Source: Rhizobium sp. Root1212
GTDB lineage: Bacteria > Pseudomonadota > Alphaproteobacteria > Rhizobiales > Rhizobiaceae
Reading direction: 5' to 3'
Length of the DNA: 64,000 bases
NCBI RefSeq assembly: GCF_001424985.1
Contig: NZ_LMDA01000001.1
Coordinates: 558,001 to 622,000 of the forward strand
Position numbers and translations under genes: made by a program. Shown here piece after piece: positions 53,906 to 62,328 of this stretch. The notes beneath the pieces are model-generated. The model saw only the letters and a list, made by a program, of their open reading frames with translations, made no database searches and had not been told where the DNA came from. Numbering within the stretch: position 1 is the first letter of the stretch; each line of letters opens with the position of its first letter.

Positions 53906-55213
53906 TTACCTCACCTTTTCCAGCATCGCCGGCTTCGGGCCGCCATAGGCCCAGTCGAGCAATTCCACCGTGTGCAGGATCGGAATCACTGTCCCGGTCG
54001 CGATCTGGGTGATGCAGCCGATATTGCCGGTGGCAATGATATCCGCCTTCGTTGCCTCGATATTGCGCACTTTCCGCGCCTTGAGCTTTTCCGAGATTTC
54101 CGGCTGCAGGATGTTGTAGGTGCCGGCCGAGCCGCAGCAGAGATGCCCCTCGCCCGGATCGCGCACGGTGAAGCCGGCATTGCGCAGCAGAAGTTTCGGC
54201 GCCGTCGTGATTTTCTGGCCGTGCTGCATCGAGCAGGCGGAATGATAGGCGACCGTCAGTGTTTTCCTCTCCAGCGCCGGCAGATCGAGGCTTGCCAGAT
54301 ATTCGGTGATATCCTTGGCAAGGGCCGAAACTTGCGCCGCCTTTTCGGCATAGGCGGGATCGAGCCGCAGCATGTGGCCGTAATCCTTGATCGTCGTGCC
54401 GCAGCCGGAGGCGGTGATGATGACGGCATCGAGCCCGCCTTCCTCCTTCACCTTCAGCCAGGCATCGACCATGCGGCGGGCGGCGTCCAGCGCCTGTTCC
54501 TCGCGGCCCATGTGATGGACCAGCGCGCCGCAGCAGCCGGCCCCCTCGGGCACAACCACCTCGATGCCGAGCCGGGCAAGCAGCCGCAAGGTCGCCTCGT
54601 TGATTTCCGGCCGGAGCACCGGCTGGGCACAGCCGGAAAGGATCGCCACCCGGCCGCGCTTCACACCATCGATACGGTGCGTGCCCGGCGTATCTGCGGC
54701 AGAAGCGAGTGCGATCTTCGAGGGTGCGAGATCGAGCATGGTGCCGAAGGGTTTTAGCGGCGGGATGCGTTTCAGCAAGCTCGCGAAGGGGCGGCCGAGC
54801 GCGGCCGCCTTCAGCGCCAGCCGGAAGCGACCGGGATAGGGCAGAACGGCGGCAAGCACGGCGCGCACGAGGCGGTCACCGAGCGGACGTTTATACGTCT
54901 TTTCGATGTGGACGCGGGCGTGATCCACGAGGTGCATGTAGTTCACGCCGGAGGGACAGGTGGTCATACAGGAAAGGCAGGAGAGGCAGCGGTCGATATG
55001 GGTGACGACCTCCTCATCCGCCGGACGGTCGTTTTCCAGCATGTCCTTGATCAGGTAGATGCGGCCGCGCGGGCTGTCGAGTTCGTTGCCGAGCGTGACA
55101 TAGGTCGGACAGGTGGCGGTGCAGAAGCCGCAATGCACGCATTTACGCAGGATCTGCTCTGAGGTCGCGATATGAGGGTCTGCGAGTTGAGCCGGGGTGA
55201 ATGAGGTTTGCAT
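53906..55213 (-). CDS. glcF: Glycolate oxidase iron-sulfur subunit
   Basis: GlcF carries electrons from the flavin subunits of glycolate oxidase to the quinone pool. The 435-residue protein has two [4Fe-4S] ferredoxin motifs: CVHCGFCTATCP (about 25-36) and CLSCLSCMTTCP (about 76-87), and two Cys-rich CCG domains with GAGCCGALVHHMG and HLCCGSAGTYN. Two ligand-like clusters (SGCAQPVLRP, SGCGTTIKDYG, HSACSMQHGQ) are also conserved. It belongs to the minus-strand glcD-glcE-glcF operon, but 277 bp of palindromic repeats lie between it and glcE. Confidence 0.95.
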   Translation of the reverse strand: MQTSFTPAQLADPHIATSEQILRKCVHCGFCTATCPTYVTLGNELDSPRGRIYLIKDMLENDRPADEEVVTHIDRCLSCLSCMTTCPSGVNYMHLVDHARVHIEKTYKRPLGDRLVRAVLAAVLPYPGRFRLALKAAALGRPFASLLKRIPPLKPFGTMLDLAPSKIALASAADTPGTHRIDGVKRGRVAILSGCAQPVLRPEINEATLRLLARLGIEVVVPEGAGCCGALVHHMGREEQALDAARRMVDAWLKVKEEGGLDAVIITASGCGTTIKDYGHMLRLDPAYAEKAAQVSALAKDITEYLASLDLPALERKTLTVAYHSACSMQHGQKITTAPKLLLRNAGFTVRDPGEGHLCCGSAGTYNILQPEISEKLKARKVRNIEATKADIIATGNIGCITQIATGTVIPILHTVELLDWAYGGPKPAMLEKVR

Positions 55214-55259
55214 CAGGCGGCGGCCTCTGGAGACGGATGGGGCGAAGTGAGCGCGACAA

Positions 55260-55460
55260 ACTCCCCCTTCTCCCCCGCGGGGAGAAGGTGCCCGAAGGGC
55301 AGTTCAGGGGGTGTCCCCGCTTGTTCAGTGCCAGCCGTCTCCCTCATCCGGCCTTTCAGGCCACCTTCTCCCCGCTGGGGAGAAGGGAAAACCTGCCGTG
55401 CGCTCGGAACCGATCTCCCCCCTTGAGGGGGAGATGTCCCGAAGGGACAGAGGGGGGTGG
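55260..55460. repeat. CCCTTCTCCCC palindromic element, copy 7, plus a second palindrome, between glcE and glcF
   Basis: Left hairpin CCTTCTCCCCCGCGGGGAGA with AGG, right hairpin CCACCTTCTCCCCGCTGGGG with AGAAGGG (about 55360-55388), then a shorter C/G-rich palindrome CTCCCCCCTTGAGGGGGAGA (55415-55434). This is the same family as elsewhere, and it occupies most of the gap inside the glc operon. Confidence 0.85.
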
Positions 55461-55490
55461 TCGTGGCAAACTCGAAACGCACCATCGTCA

Positions 55491-56690
55491 TCACCCCATC
55501 AGTCCCGGATTGAATATCCCCTTGGGATCGAATTTTTCCCGTACCCGCGCAGAGAGCGCCGCGACAGCCGGCGCTTCCGGCTCGAAAACCGGCGTGGCCG
55601 CACGCATGGCCGCTGATGCCCGTATCAGCCGCGCGTGGCCGCCGCCGAGTGCCTTGATAAAACGCCGGATCAGCGCCGCCTCCGGGTCCGCCTCCATGCG
55701 CAGCCATACCCGGCCGCCCTGCCAGTCGTAGAAGGCATCAACGCCGGTTTCGAGGCGAAGGGCCGCCACCAGCTGATGGCCTGATGTCGGCGCGATGGAG
55801 ATGCACCAAAGCGCCCGCTCCGTGCCATCGGCATAGGGCGCGACATCGCGGATTTCGCGCCAGAGTTTTCGGCTCGCCCCATCCTCCAGCACCGCAACCG
55901 GGCCGGCGACCGAACAGGCCTGCGCCAGCTTTTCGGCGCGGGCCGAGACGGTGGCGGTCAGCCCCTCCAGCCGCAGAACGGTGGCCGGCCCATCCGGGAG
56001 CGCGCCGCCGAGGAAACGGCCGCGCACGCTTTCGGGCAGATGGGCGGCGGCCGAAACCTCGTAGGGCATCGCCATGACCCGCGCCATGGCGCCGGCGGCC
56101 TCCGCGTCGTTCAAATCCGAGAGCACAACAGTTGCCGAGGCCGGCGGCAGCGGTAGGACCTTGAAGGTCACTTCCGTCAGCAGGCCGAGCGTGCCGTGCG
56201 ATCCGGCGAGCAGCTTGACGAGATCGAGGCCGGTGACGTTCTTCATCACCCGGCCGCCGGATTTGATCACCGCACCTTCGCCATTGACGAAGCGGATGCC
56301 GAGCAGATGATCGCGGGCGGCGCCTGCCGAAAGCCGTCGCGGACCGGAGACATTGGCGGCAAAGACGCCGCCGATCGTCGGTTCGCCTGTGAGGCCAAGA
56401 ATGCCCCGCGGGTCCATCGGCTCGAAGGCGAGCATCTGGCGGCGCTCGGTCAACACCGCCTCGATTTCGGAGACCGGCGTGCCCGACAGCGCGCTCATGG
56501 TCATCTCGGCCGGGTTGTAGCTGACGATGCCGCAAAGGCGGCGGGTAGAAAGGACGGCATCCGCCGCCACATCGGCAACGATGCCACGCATGCCGCCGCC
56601 GACGAGCTTCAGCCGGGCGGAACGTTCCGCCACTGCGCGCACGATCTCGGCCGCCTCTTCTTCGCTTTGCGGTTCGAAATCGACGGTCAT
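55491..56690 (-). CDS. glcE: Glycolate oxidase FAD-binding subunit
   Basis: GlcE is the second flavin-binding subunit of glycolate oxidase. From the ATG at 56690 the protein has 399 residues. The N-terminal FAD-binding region contains ARLKLVGGGMRG, MDPRGILGLTGEPTIGGVFAAN and SGPRRLSAGAARDHLLG with RFVNGEGAVIKSGGRVMKNV, as in GlcE; the C-terminal part has RAATPVFEPEAPAVAALSARV. Its start overlaps the glcD stop by 4 bp (ATGA), so they are coupled. A longer frame to 56741 overlaps glcD and is not used. Confidence 0.94.
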   Translation of the reverse strand: MTVDFEPQSEEEAAEIVRAVAERSARLKLVGGGMRGIVADVAADAVLSTRRLCGIVSYNPAEMTMSALSGTPVSEIEAVLTERRQMLAFEPMDPRGILGLTGEPTIGGVFAANVSGPRRLSAGAARDHLLGIRFVNGEGAVIKSGGRVMKNVTGLDLVKLLAGSHGTLGLLTEVTFKVLPLPPASATVVLSDLNDAEAAGAMARVMAMPYEVSAAAHLPESVRGRFLGGALPDGPATVLRLEGLTATVSARAEKLAQACSVAGPVAVLEDGASRKLWREIRDVAPYADGTERALWCISIAPTSGHQLVAALRLETGVDAFYDWQGGRVWLRMEADPEAALIRRFIKALGGGHARLIRASAAMRAATPVFEPEAPAVAALSARVREKFDPKGIFNPGLMG

Positions 56691-58132
56691 GCGGCCGGGC
56701 GCCCTTCGAGCGGAAAGACTTTTGACGGGTTCATGATCCATTGCGGATCGAAGGCGGCGCGGGCGGCCATCTGCTGGTCGAGATCGGCTTGGCTGAACTG
56801 GTGCAGCATCAGGTCGCGTTTCTCAATGCCGACACCATGTTCGCCCGTCAGGCAACCGCCGGCATCGACGCAGAGTCTGAGGATATCGTTGCCGGCTTGC
56901 TCGGCGCGGGCGGCGTCTTCGGGGTCGTTGATATTGTAAAGGATCAGCGGGTGCATGTTGCCGTCGCCGGCATGGAAGACATTGGCGACGCGAAGGCCAT
57001 AACGCGCGACGATCTCGCCGGTCTTGCGCAGCACGTGCGAAAGCTGGGAGAGCGGCACCGTGCCGTCCATGCAGATATAATCGGCGATGCGGCCGGTGGC
57101 GCCGAAGGCGGATTTGCGGCCCTTCCAGATCAGCGCCGCCTCGGTCGCCGACTGGCTTTCGCGGATGGTCGTCACGCCGTGGCGGCGGGCAATCTCGATG
57201 ATGCTGGTGAGCGTCGCCTCCATCTCGGCTTCGGAGCCTTCGACCTCGACGATGAGAAGGGCTTCCACATCCATGGGATAACCGGCCTTGGCGAAGGCCT
57301 CGCAGATGCTGATGGCCGGCTTGTCCATGAATTCGATGGCGACGGGAATGATGCCGGCGCCAATGACTTCGGCAACGCAGGCGCCAGCCTCCTCCGACGA
57401 GGAAAAGCCGAACAACACGGGCCGCGCCCCTTCCGGCCGCGCCAAGAGCCGCACCGTCGCCTCCGTGACGATGCCAAGCTGGCCTTCCGAGCCGCAGATG
57501 AGGCCGAGAAGATCATAGCCCGCCGCATCCAGCGCCTTGCCGCCAAGCTCGATGATCGTGCCGTCGAACAGCACCATCTTCACGCCGAGCAGGTTGTTGG
57601 TCGTCACCCCATATTTCAGGCAGTGGGCGCCGCCGGAATTCATGCCGATATTGCCGCCGATGGTGCAGGCGAGCTGCGAACTCGGGTCCGGCGCATAGAA
57701 GAAGCCTTCGGGCATGACGGCTTCGGAGATGTTGATGTTGGTGACGCCGGCCTCGACGGTGGCGGTGCGGTTGGCAAGATCGATATCGAGGATGCGGGTC
57801 ATCTTGGAGAGGCCGATGACGACGGCATCCTCCTGCGGGATCGCGCCGCCGCAAAGCGAGGTGCCCGCCCCGCGCGGCACGACGGGAATGCCGTAGCGGC
57901 CGCAATATTTGAGCACAGCCGCCACCTGCGCCGTGGTTTCCGGCAGGGTGACGGCGAGCGGCAACTGGCGATAGGCGATGAAGGCATCGGTTTCGAAGGG
58001 AACGAGACCTCTGATATCGCTGACAAGACAGCCGGGCGGCAAAAGATCGGCAAGATCGGCGATGATCGCCTCGCGGCGGTCGAGCACGGAGCGCCGGGGC
58101 GCCAGAAATGCGATCTGATCGGACACGCGCAT
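56687..58132 (-). CDS. glcD: Glycolate oxidase subunit GlcD
   Basis: GlcD is the catalytic FAD subunit that oxidises glycolate to glyoxylate. From the ATG at 58132 it has 481 residues, with the FAD_binding_4 region (VVPRGAGTSLCGGAIPQEDA, GNIGMNSGGAHCLKYGVTTNN) and the C-terminal substrate-binding part (FHAGDGNMHPLIL, GGCLTGEHGVGIEKRDLM). The length is typical of GlcD. A TTG-initiated extension to 58192 exists but would add a non-conserved 20 residues. GGAAGGG lies immediately before the ATG, an unusually short spacing that leaves the start a little uncertain. The gene is divergent from the LysR regulator. Confidence 0.95.
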   Translation of the reverse strand: MRVSDQIAFLAPRRSVLDRREAIIADLADLLPPGCLVSDIRGLVPFETDAFIAYRQLPLAVTLPETTAQVAAVLKYCGRYGIPVVPRGAGTSLCGGAIPQEDAVVIGLSKMTRILDIDLANRTATVEAGVTNINISEAVMPEGFFYAPDPSSQLACTIGGNIGMNSGGAHCLKYGVTTNNLLGVKMVLFDGTIIELGGKALDAAGYDLLGLICGSEGQLGIVTEATVRLLARPEGARPVLFGFSSSEEAGACVAEVIGAGIIPVAIEFMDKPAISICEAFAKAGYPMDVEALLIVEVEGSEAEMEATLTSIIEIARRHGVTTIRESQSATEAALIWKGRKSAFGATGRIADYICMDGTVPLSQLSHVLRKTGEIVARYGLRVANVFHAGDGNMHPLILYNINDPEDAARAEQAGNDILRLCVDAGGCLTGEHGVGIEKRDLMLHQFSQADLDQQMAARAAFDPQWIMNPSKVFPLEGRPAA

Positions 58133-58238
58133 CCCTTCCGGAATTTTACCGATTGGTCTATTTTCTTTACCACTATCGAAACTGCCGGGCAAATGCTATT
58201 CCCATCTTTTCCGTTTCCGAAATAATTGGCCGATACTG

Positions 58239-59135
58239 ATGACAAACCTGGGCGATCTTGAAATCTTCACGCGCGTCGTGGCAACGGGCAGCATGTCGGC
58301 GGCGGGCCGGGCACTCGGCTATTCGCCAGCGGTGGTCTCCAAGCGCATCCGGCGGCTGGAGGATCGACTGGGCACGCGGCTTTTCCAGCGCACCACACGA
58401 CAGATTTCATTGACGGAAGCCGGCCAAGGTTTTCACGACCGTATTCTCGGCGTGCTGGCGGGCATCGACGAGGCGGAGGCCTTTGCCACCGGGCGCTCGC
58501 AGCTGGCGCAGGGGCGGCTGAGGATCACCGCACCCACCTCCTTCGGCCGCCTGCATATCGCGCCTTACCTGCCACGCTTCATGGAGGCGCATCAGGGCCT
58601 CGTTCTCGATATCGTGCTGACCGACGAGTTCACCGATATCGTCGCCGACGGTTTCGATCTTGCCATCCGTATCGGCGAACTCGTCGATACCAGCCTTGTC
58701 GCCCGGCGGCTGGCGCCGGTGCGCCGCGTTCTCTGCGCCGCGCCGACCTATATCGAGCGTCACGGTCTGCCGGAAACCATTGCCGAGCTTGCCCACCACA
58801 TCTGCCTGCCGGCGCATAATCACGAAAGCTGGCGGCTTGAAGGGCCGGATGGGCAGATCGCCTATCGCGCCGATGGACCGCTCATCACCAATTCCTCCGA
58901 GGTCATCCGCGAAGCGGTGATTTCGGGCGCCGGCATCGCGCTGCGCTCGACCTGGGATGTCGGGCCGGAGCTGAAAAGCGGCAAGCTGGTGCAGGTGCTG
59001 CCGCAATGGGAAGGCACCAAGCATCTCGCAGTTTCCGCCCTTTACCCCAGCCGCCAGTTCCTGCCGGCCAAGGTGCGGCTGTTCGTCGATTTCCTCGCGG
59101 AGCTTTACGGCCCGACACCCTATTGGGAGCGGTGA
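58239..59135 (+). CDS. LysR-family regulator, likely controller of glcDEF
   Basis: The 298-residue protein has a winged helix (about 5-65: LEIFTRVVATGSMSAAGRA, SPAVVSKRIRRLEDRLG) and a substrate-binding domain (about 90-290) of the CrgA/YafC-like type, with LTDEFTDIVADGFDLAIRIG and GAGIALRSTW. It is divergent from glcD over 106 bp and converges on the DUF3422 gene with 9 bp between stops. Control of glycolate oxidation is inferred from position; E. coli uses a GntR-type regulator, GlcC, for that task, so this would be a different regulator type. Confidence 0.9.
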   Translation: MTNLGDLEIFTRVVATGSMSAAGRALGYSPAVVSKRIRRLEDRLGTRLFQRTTRQISLTEAGQGFHDRILGVLAGIDEAEAFATGRSQLAQGRLRITAPTSFGRLHIAPYLPRFMEAHQGLVLDIVLTDEFTDIVADGFDLAIRIGELVDTSLVARRLAPVRRVLCAAPTYIERHGLPETIAELAHHICLPAHNHESWRLEGPDGQIAYRADGPLITNSSEVIREAVISGAGIALRSTWDVGPELKSGKLVQVLPQWEGTKHLAVSALYPSRQFLPAKVRLFVDFLAELYGPTPYWER

Positions 59136-59144
59136 AGACGGGGT

Positions 59145-60419
59145 TTAGTGGCCGCCATCCTCTTCCGCGTGATGCTGGCGGATACGGCGGACGACGAACC
59201 ACATGGCAACGATAGCGACGGGCACGAAGAGGCCGGTGAGCACGCTCGACTTCAAGGGCAGGCCCTCGCTTTCCAGCGCCTTGGCGAGATAGCCGAACAG
59301 GCCGACGACATAGTAGGAGATCGCTGCGACCGAGAGGCCTTCGACCGTCTGCTGCAGCCGCAACTGCAGCTTGGCGCGCTGATCCATCGAGTTGAGGATC
59401 ACGGTATTCTGGCGCTCCAGCTCGATATCGACCCAGCTTCTGAGCAGCGCGGTCGCCCGCGCCAGCTTGCGCGAGAGGTTGGCCTGCCGCTCCTCGACCG
59501 ACTGGCAGGTGCGCATGGCCGGCGCCAGACGCCGCTCCAGGAAGCTGCCGATGGTCTCGTAGCCGGGCACGCCGGTTTCGGCCAGCGTGCGGATACGCTC
59601 CTGGACGATGCCGTAATAGGCGCGGCTGGCGCCGAAGCGGTATAGGCTGAGGGCGGCGCTCGCTTCCAGTTCGGCGGCGAGCCGGGTGATTTCGGCGAGC
59701 AGCTTGTCGGCGTGTTCGCGGGCGTCGCTGCGCATCTGCTGGGTGATGGCGGTCAGGCCGTCCTCGATGCGGCGCAGGTCCGGCGACAGCGATTGCGCCA
59801 TCGGCAGGCCGATCATCGCAAGGGTCCGGTAGGTCTCGATATCGAGCAGGCGCTGAACGAGCGCACCGGTGCCGGCTTCGGTCAGGCCCGCATCGAGAAT
59901 GAGAATGCGCGTCAGGCCGTCGCCGTTCTGGCGGAAGTCGGTGACGACGGTCGCCTGCCCGCCCTTGACGTCACCGTAGCAGAGGCTGGTCGGGTCGAAG
60001 GCGAGCAGCGCCTTGCGGACATCGGGCGTATCGGGGCGGATTTCCAGGCGGATGCCGGAGATCAGCGTTCCCGGCGGCAGGAAGCCGTCGCCGAAGGGGT
60101 GCATCGTCACCGGATCGTCGAAATTCTCGGGCGCCGGACAATCCCAGAAATAGGTCGAGAATTCGGTGTGGCGCTCCCAGCGCAGCGTGCCCTGCCCCCA
60201 GGGCATGGCGTGGTGACTGGCCTCGCGGCCGGGCGGCGCCACGCCGCGACCCCGCGACAGCTCGCACAAAACAGCATGATCGACGCTCGCGCCGCCATCC
60301 GTCATGAAGGCAAGCTGAAAGATGACGCGCGGCGCGCTGACCAGCGCATAAGGCCGCGCGTGAATTTCTCCCAGAGCCTGCGCCCGGACGGGCGACCCCG
60401 GAAAGGCAAAATTTCCCAT
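59145..60419 (-). CDS. DUF3422 family membrane protein
   Basis: A 424-residue protein matching DUF3422, found in alphaproteobacteria and beyond. It opens with ARPYALVSAPRVIFQLAF, ELSRGRGV and the HHAMPWGQGTLRWERHTEFS segment; the central part (about 200-335) is helical and likely coiled coil, and two membrane helices close the C-terminus (YYVVGLFGYLAKAL, SVLTGLFVPVAIVAMWFVV), followed by a basic, His-rich tail. The ATG at 60419 has AAGGGGA about 10 bp upstream; a GTG at 60443 is an alternative. Function is unknown. Confidence 0.88.
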   Translation of the reverse strand: MGNFAFPGSPVRAQALGEIHARPYALVSAPRVIFQLAFMTDGGASVDHAVLCELSRGRGVAPPGREASHHAMPWGQGTLRWERHTEFSTYFWDCPAPENFDDPVTMHPFGDGFLPPGTLISGIRLEIRPDTPDVRKALLAFDPTSLCYGDVKGGQATVVTDFRQNGDGLTRILILDAGLTEAGTGALVQRLLDIETYRTLAMIGLPMAQSLSPDLRRIEDGLTAITQQMRSDAREHADKLLAEITRLAAELEASAALSLYRFGASRAYYGIVQERIRTLAETGVPGYETIGSFLERRLAPAMRTCQSVEERQANLSRKLARATALLRSWVDIELERQNTVILNSMDQRAKLQLRLQQTVEGLSVAAISYYVVGLFGYLAKALESEGLPLKSSVLTGLFVPVAIVAMWFVVRRIRQHHAEEDGGH

Positions 60420-60519
60420 GAAGCGTGTCCCCTTCGCGCTCACATCAGCAGACTCTTTAGCAACCGTTGATCAAAAAGGAAAAGGACAGTTTGCCGCATG
60501 CCGCATCTTTCGCATGATC

Positions 60520-60546
60520 AAAGTGGACAAAGAATTTGACCACTTT
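60520..60546. promoter_or_regulatory. 27-bp palindrome, probable operator of the FadR/GntR regulator
   Basis: AAAGTGGACAAA and TTTGACCACTTT flank GAA, giving 12-bp arms with a single mismatch. The core GTGG...CCAC with A/T between is typical of FadR-subfamily GntR sites. It lies 38 bp before the regulator start, so autoregulation is likely. I found no second copy in front of glcD or the other neighbours. Confidence 0.6.
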
Positions 60547-60583
60547 TAGCCGCATGGCTAGATTCTTTGCCAAGGAGCAGCCC

Positions 60584-61390
60584 GTGACAAACGTCCCCAT
60601 CGATACTTATTCCCGCATCGCGCAGAGCCGCACGGCCGACGAGATCGTCAACCAGATCGAACAGCTGATCCTCGAAGGGGTGCTGCGCGACGGGGAACGG
60701 CTGCCGAGCGAACGCGATCTTTCGGGCCGGCTCGAGGTTTCGCGGCCGATCCTGCGCGAGGCGCTGAAGGAGCTGGAGGCGCGCGGCCTGCTCGTCAGCC
60801 ACCATGGCGGCGGCACGTTCGTCGGCGATGTCATCGGGCAGATCTTTTCCGAGCCGGTCATCGCCCTCATCGCCCGCCACCAGAAGGCGACGTTGGATTA
60901 TCTCGAATTCCGCCGCGAACTCGAAGGCATGACCGCGGCGCTCGCCGCTCGCCGCGCCACCCGCTTCGACCGGGAAATGCTGACCGGCATCATGGAGGCG
61001 ATGCGCGCCGCCCATCGCGAGGGCTCGGCCGAGGGCGAAATGAAGGCCGATATCGAGCTGCACAACGCCATCGGCGAAAGCGCCCACAACATCGTCCTCC
61101 TGCACACGCTGCGCTCCTGCTACCGGCTCCTGAGCGAGGGCATCTTCTTCAATCGCGCCGTGCTTTTCGATGCGCCGGGGGCCTCCGAGCGGCTGCTTGC
61201 CCAGCACGAGGCGATCTATGCCGCGATCATGGCCGGAGATGCGGATGCGGCGCGCGAGGCGGCGCATGCCCATATCGATTTCATCGTCACCGCCACCCTG
61301 GACGCCGAGCGCAGCGGCGAATGGAGCCGCATTTCCAGCCTGCGCCTCAAGGCCCGTGAAAAGGCCGAAGGCCCGACGCGGGCCGGTTGA
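60584..61390 (+). CDS. FadR/GntR-family transcriptional regulator
   Basis: A 268-residue regulator, best started at the GTG at 60584 because AAGGAG (60572-60577) precedes it; an ATG at 60554 would place the start in the spacer. The N-terminal winged helix (about 12-78) contains LPSERDLSGRLEVSRPILRE and HHGGGTFV, and the C-terminal helical FCD domain (about 95-235) contains FRRELEGMTAALAARRAT, IELHNAIGE and HEAIYAAIMAGDADAAREAA. The FCD domain binds small organic acids such as lactate or glycolate in relatives (LldR, GlcC). The target genes are not evident here. Confidence 0.9.
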   Translation: MTNVPIDTYSRIAQSRTADEIVNQIEQLILEGVLRDGERLPSERDLSGRLEVSRPILREALKELEARGLLVSHHGGGTFVGDVIGQIFSEPVIALIARHQKATLDYLEFRRELEGMTAALAARRATRFDREMLTGIMEAMRAAHREGSAEGEMKADIELHNAIGESAHNIVLLHTLRSCYRLLSEGIFFNRAVLFDAPGASERLLAQHEAIYAAIMAGDADAAREAAHAHIDFIVTATLDAERSGEWSRISSLRLKAREKAEGPTRAG

Positions 61391-61636
61391 ATTGCCCCCA
61401 TCGCGCGCCCGCGACAACAATGTCGTTTCAGCGTCTTCGAATATCGCTTTCGGGCGAGACGCCGGGCCGGAAATCCTTTATGGGCATGTTTCCCATCTTC
61501 CGGCCCTTCATCGGAAGTCTTTCAGCACTATATTTGAATCACGAATTCTGCGCGTTTACAGCCCTCGCAAACAGGGCATACTGCGCAGTTACCGACGATT
61601 CTCTCCCACGAAAGATCCGGAAAGGACGCCCTGACA

Positions 61637-62143
61637 TTGAGCTTTTTCGACCGCATCACCAACGAGGTACGCCTGATGTTTCGCCGTCCCGAGCGAATGC
61701 AGTGTGCTGCGCTGTGTTACCGGTTCAAGAAGAAGACGCTGCAGCCGGAAATGCTGGTCATCACCAGCCGCGATACCGGCCGCTGGATCATCCCCAAGGG
61801 CTGGCCGATGGACGGCAAGAAATCCCATGAGGTCGCGGCCCGCGAGGCCTGGGAGGAAGCCGGCGTCAAGGGCGATGCCAACCCCGACAGCATCGGCGAC
61901 TACACCTACCAGAAGGGCCTCGAACACGGCATGAGCGTGCGCTGCCGGGCGCAGGTCTATTCCGTCGCGGTGTTCGACATGGCTAAGCGCTACCCGGAAA
62001 AGGGCAGCAGGAAGCTGGAATGGGTGAGCTTCACAGAAGCGGCAAACCGCGTCGCGGAACCGGAGCTGAAGGAGCTGATCCTACGCTACGAGCAACAGCT
62101 TCTGGAGACGATCCGCCCGGACCAAAAGTCTGCAGCTGGCTAA
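61637..62143 (+). CDS. NUDIX hydrolase (DIPP-like)
   Basis: A 168-residue protein beginning at a TTG (61637), with AAAGGA upstream; an ATG at 61676 is possible. The Nudix box reads GWPMDGKKSHEVAAREAWEE with AGV, so the catalytic REAWEEAGV is intact, but the upstream Glu of G-x5-E is Lys. Sequence style (IIPKGWPMDG, EWVSFTEAA) is that of the alphaproteobacterial DIPP-like Nudix proteins, which cleave diphosphoinositol polyphosphates or diadenosine polyphosphates in relatives. It lies upstream of the phosphate transporter gene on the same strand, with a 185-bp gap. Confidence 0.87.
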   Translation: MSFFDRITNEVRLMFRRPERMQCAALCYRFKKKTLQPEMLVITSRDTGRWIIPKGWPMDGKKSHEVAAREAWEEAGVKGDANPDSIGDYTYQKGLEHGMSVRCRAQVYSVAVFDMAKRYPEKGSRKLEWVSFTEAANRVAEPELKELILRYEQQLLETIRPDQKSAAG

Positions 62144-62328
62144 ATAATATCGCACCTGCGGCATCCTTTGTTGCGCGATCGGCAAAAACCCTCCGCCGGG
62201 CGTTTGCACAGCCTTGCATTTCATAAAGAATCATTCAAAAGCGGCTAATATCGGCCGGGGGCGAACCTAACCGGGTTCACCCCTTGCAAGACATTTGCCC
62301 GTCTTGCGGCCCGAATGGAGGAGCGTCT

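Noticed and set aside
60420..61390. The FadR/GntR protein as GlcC, regulator of glcDEF
   Set aside because: It is separated from the glc operon by a LysR gene and DUF3422, and its palindrome is not found in front of glcD; the LysR gene is the better candidate.
62155..62328. Possible Pho box upstream of the phosphate transporter (TTTCATAAAGAATCATTC)
   Set aside because: It lacks the CTGTCAT-type direct repeats of a PhoB site, so the similarity is too weak to report as a feature.
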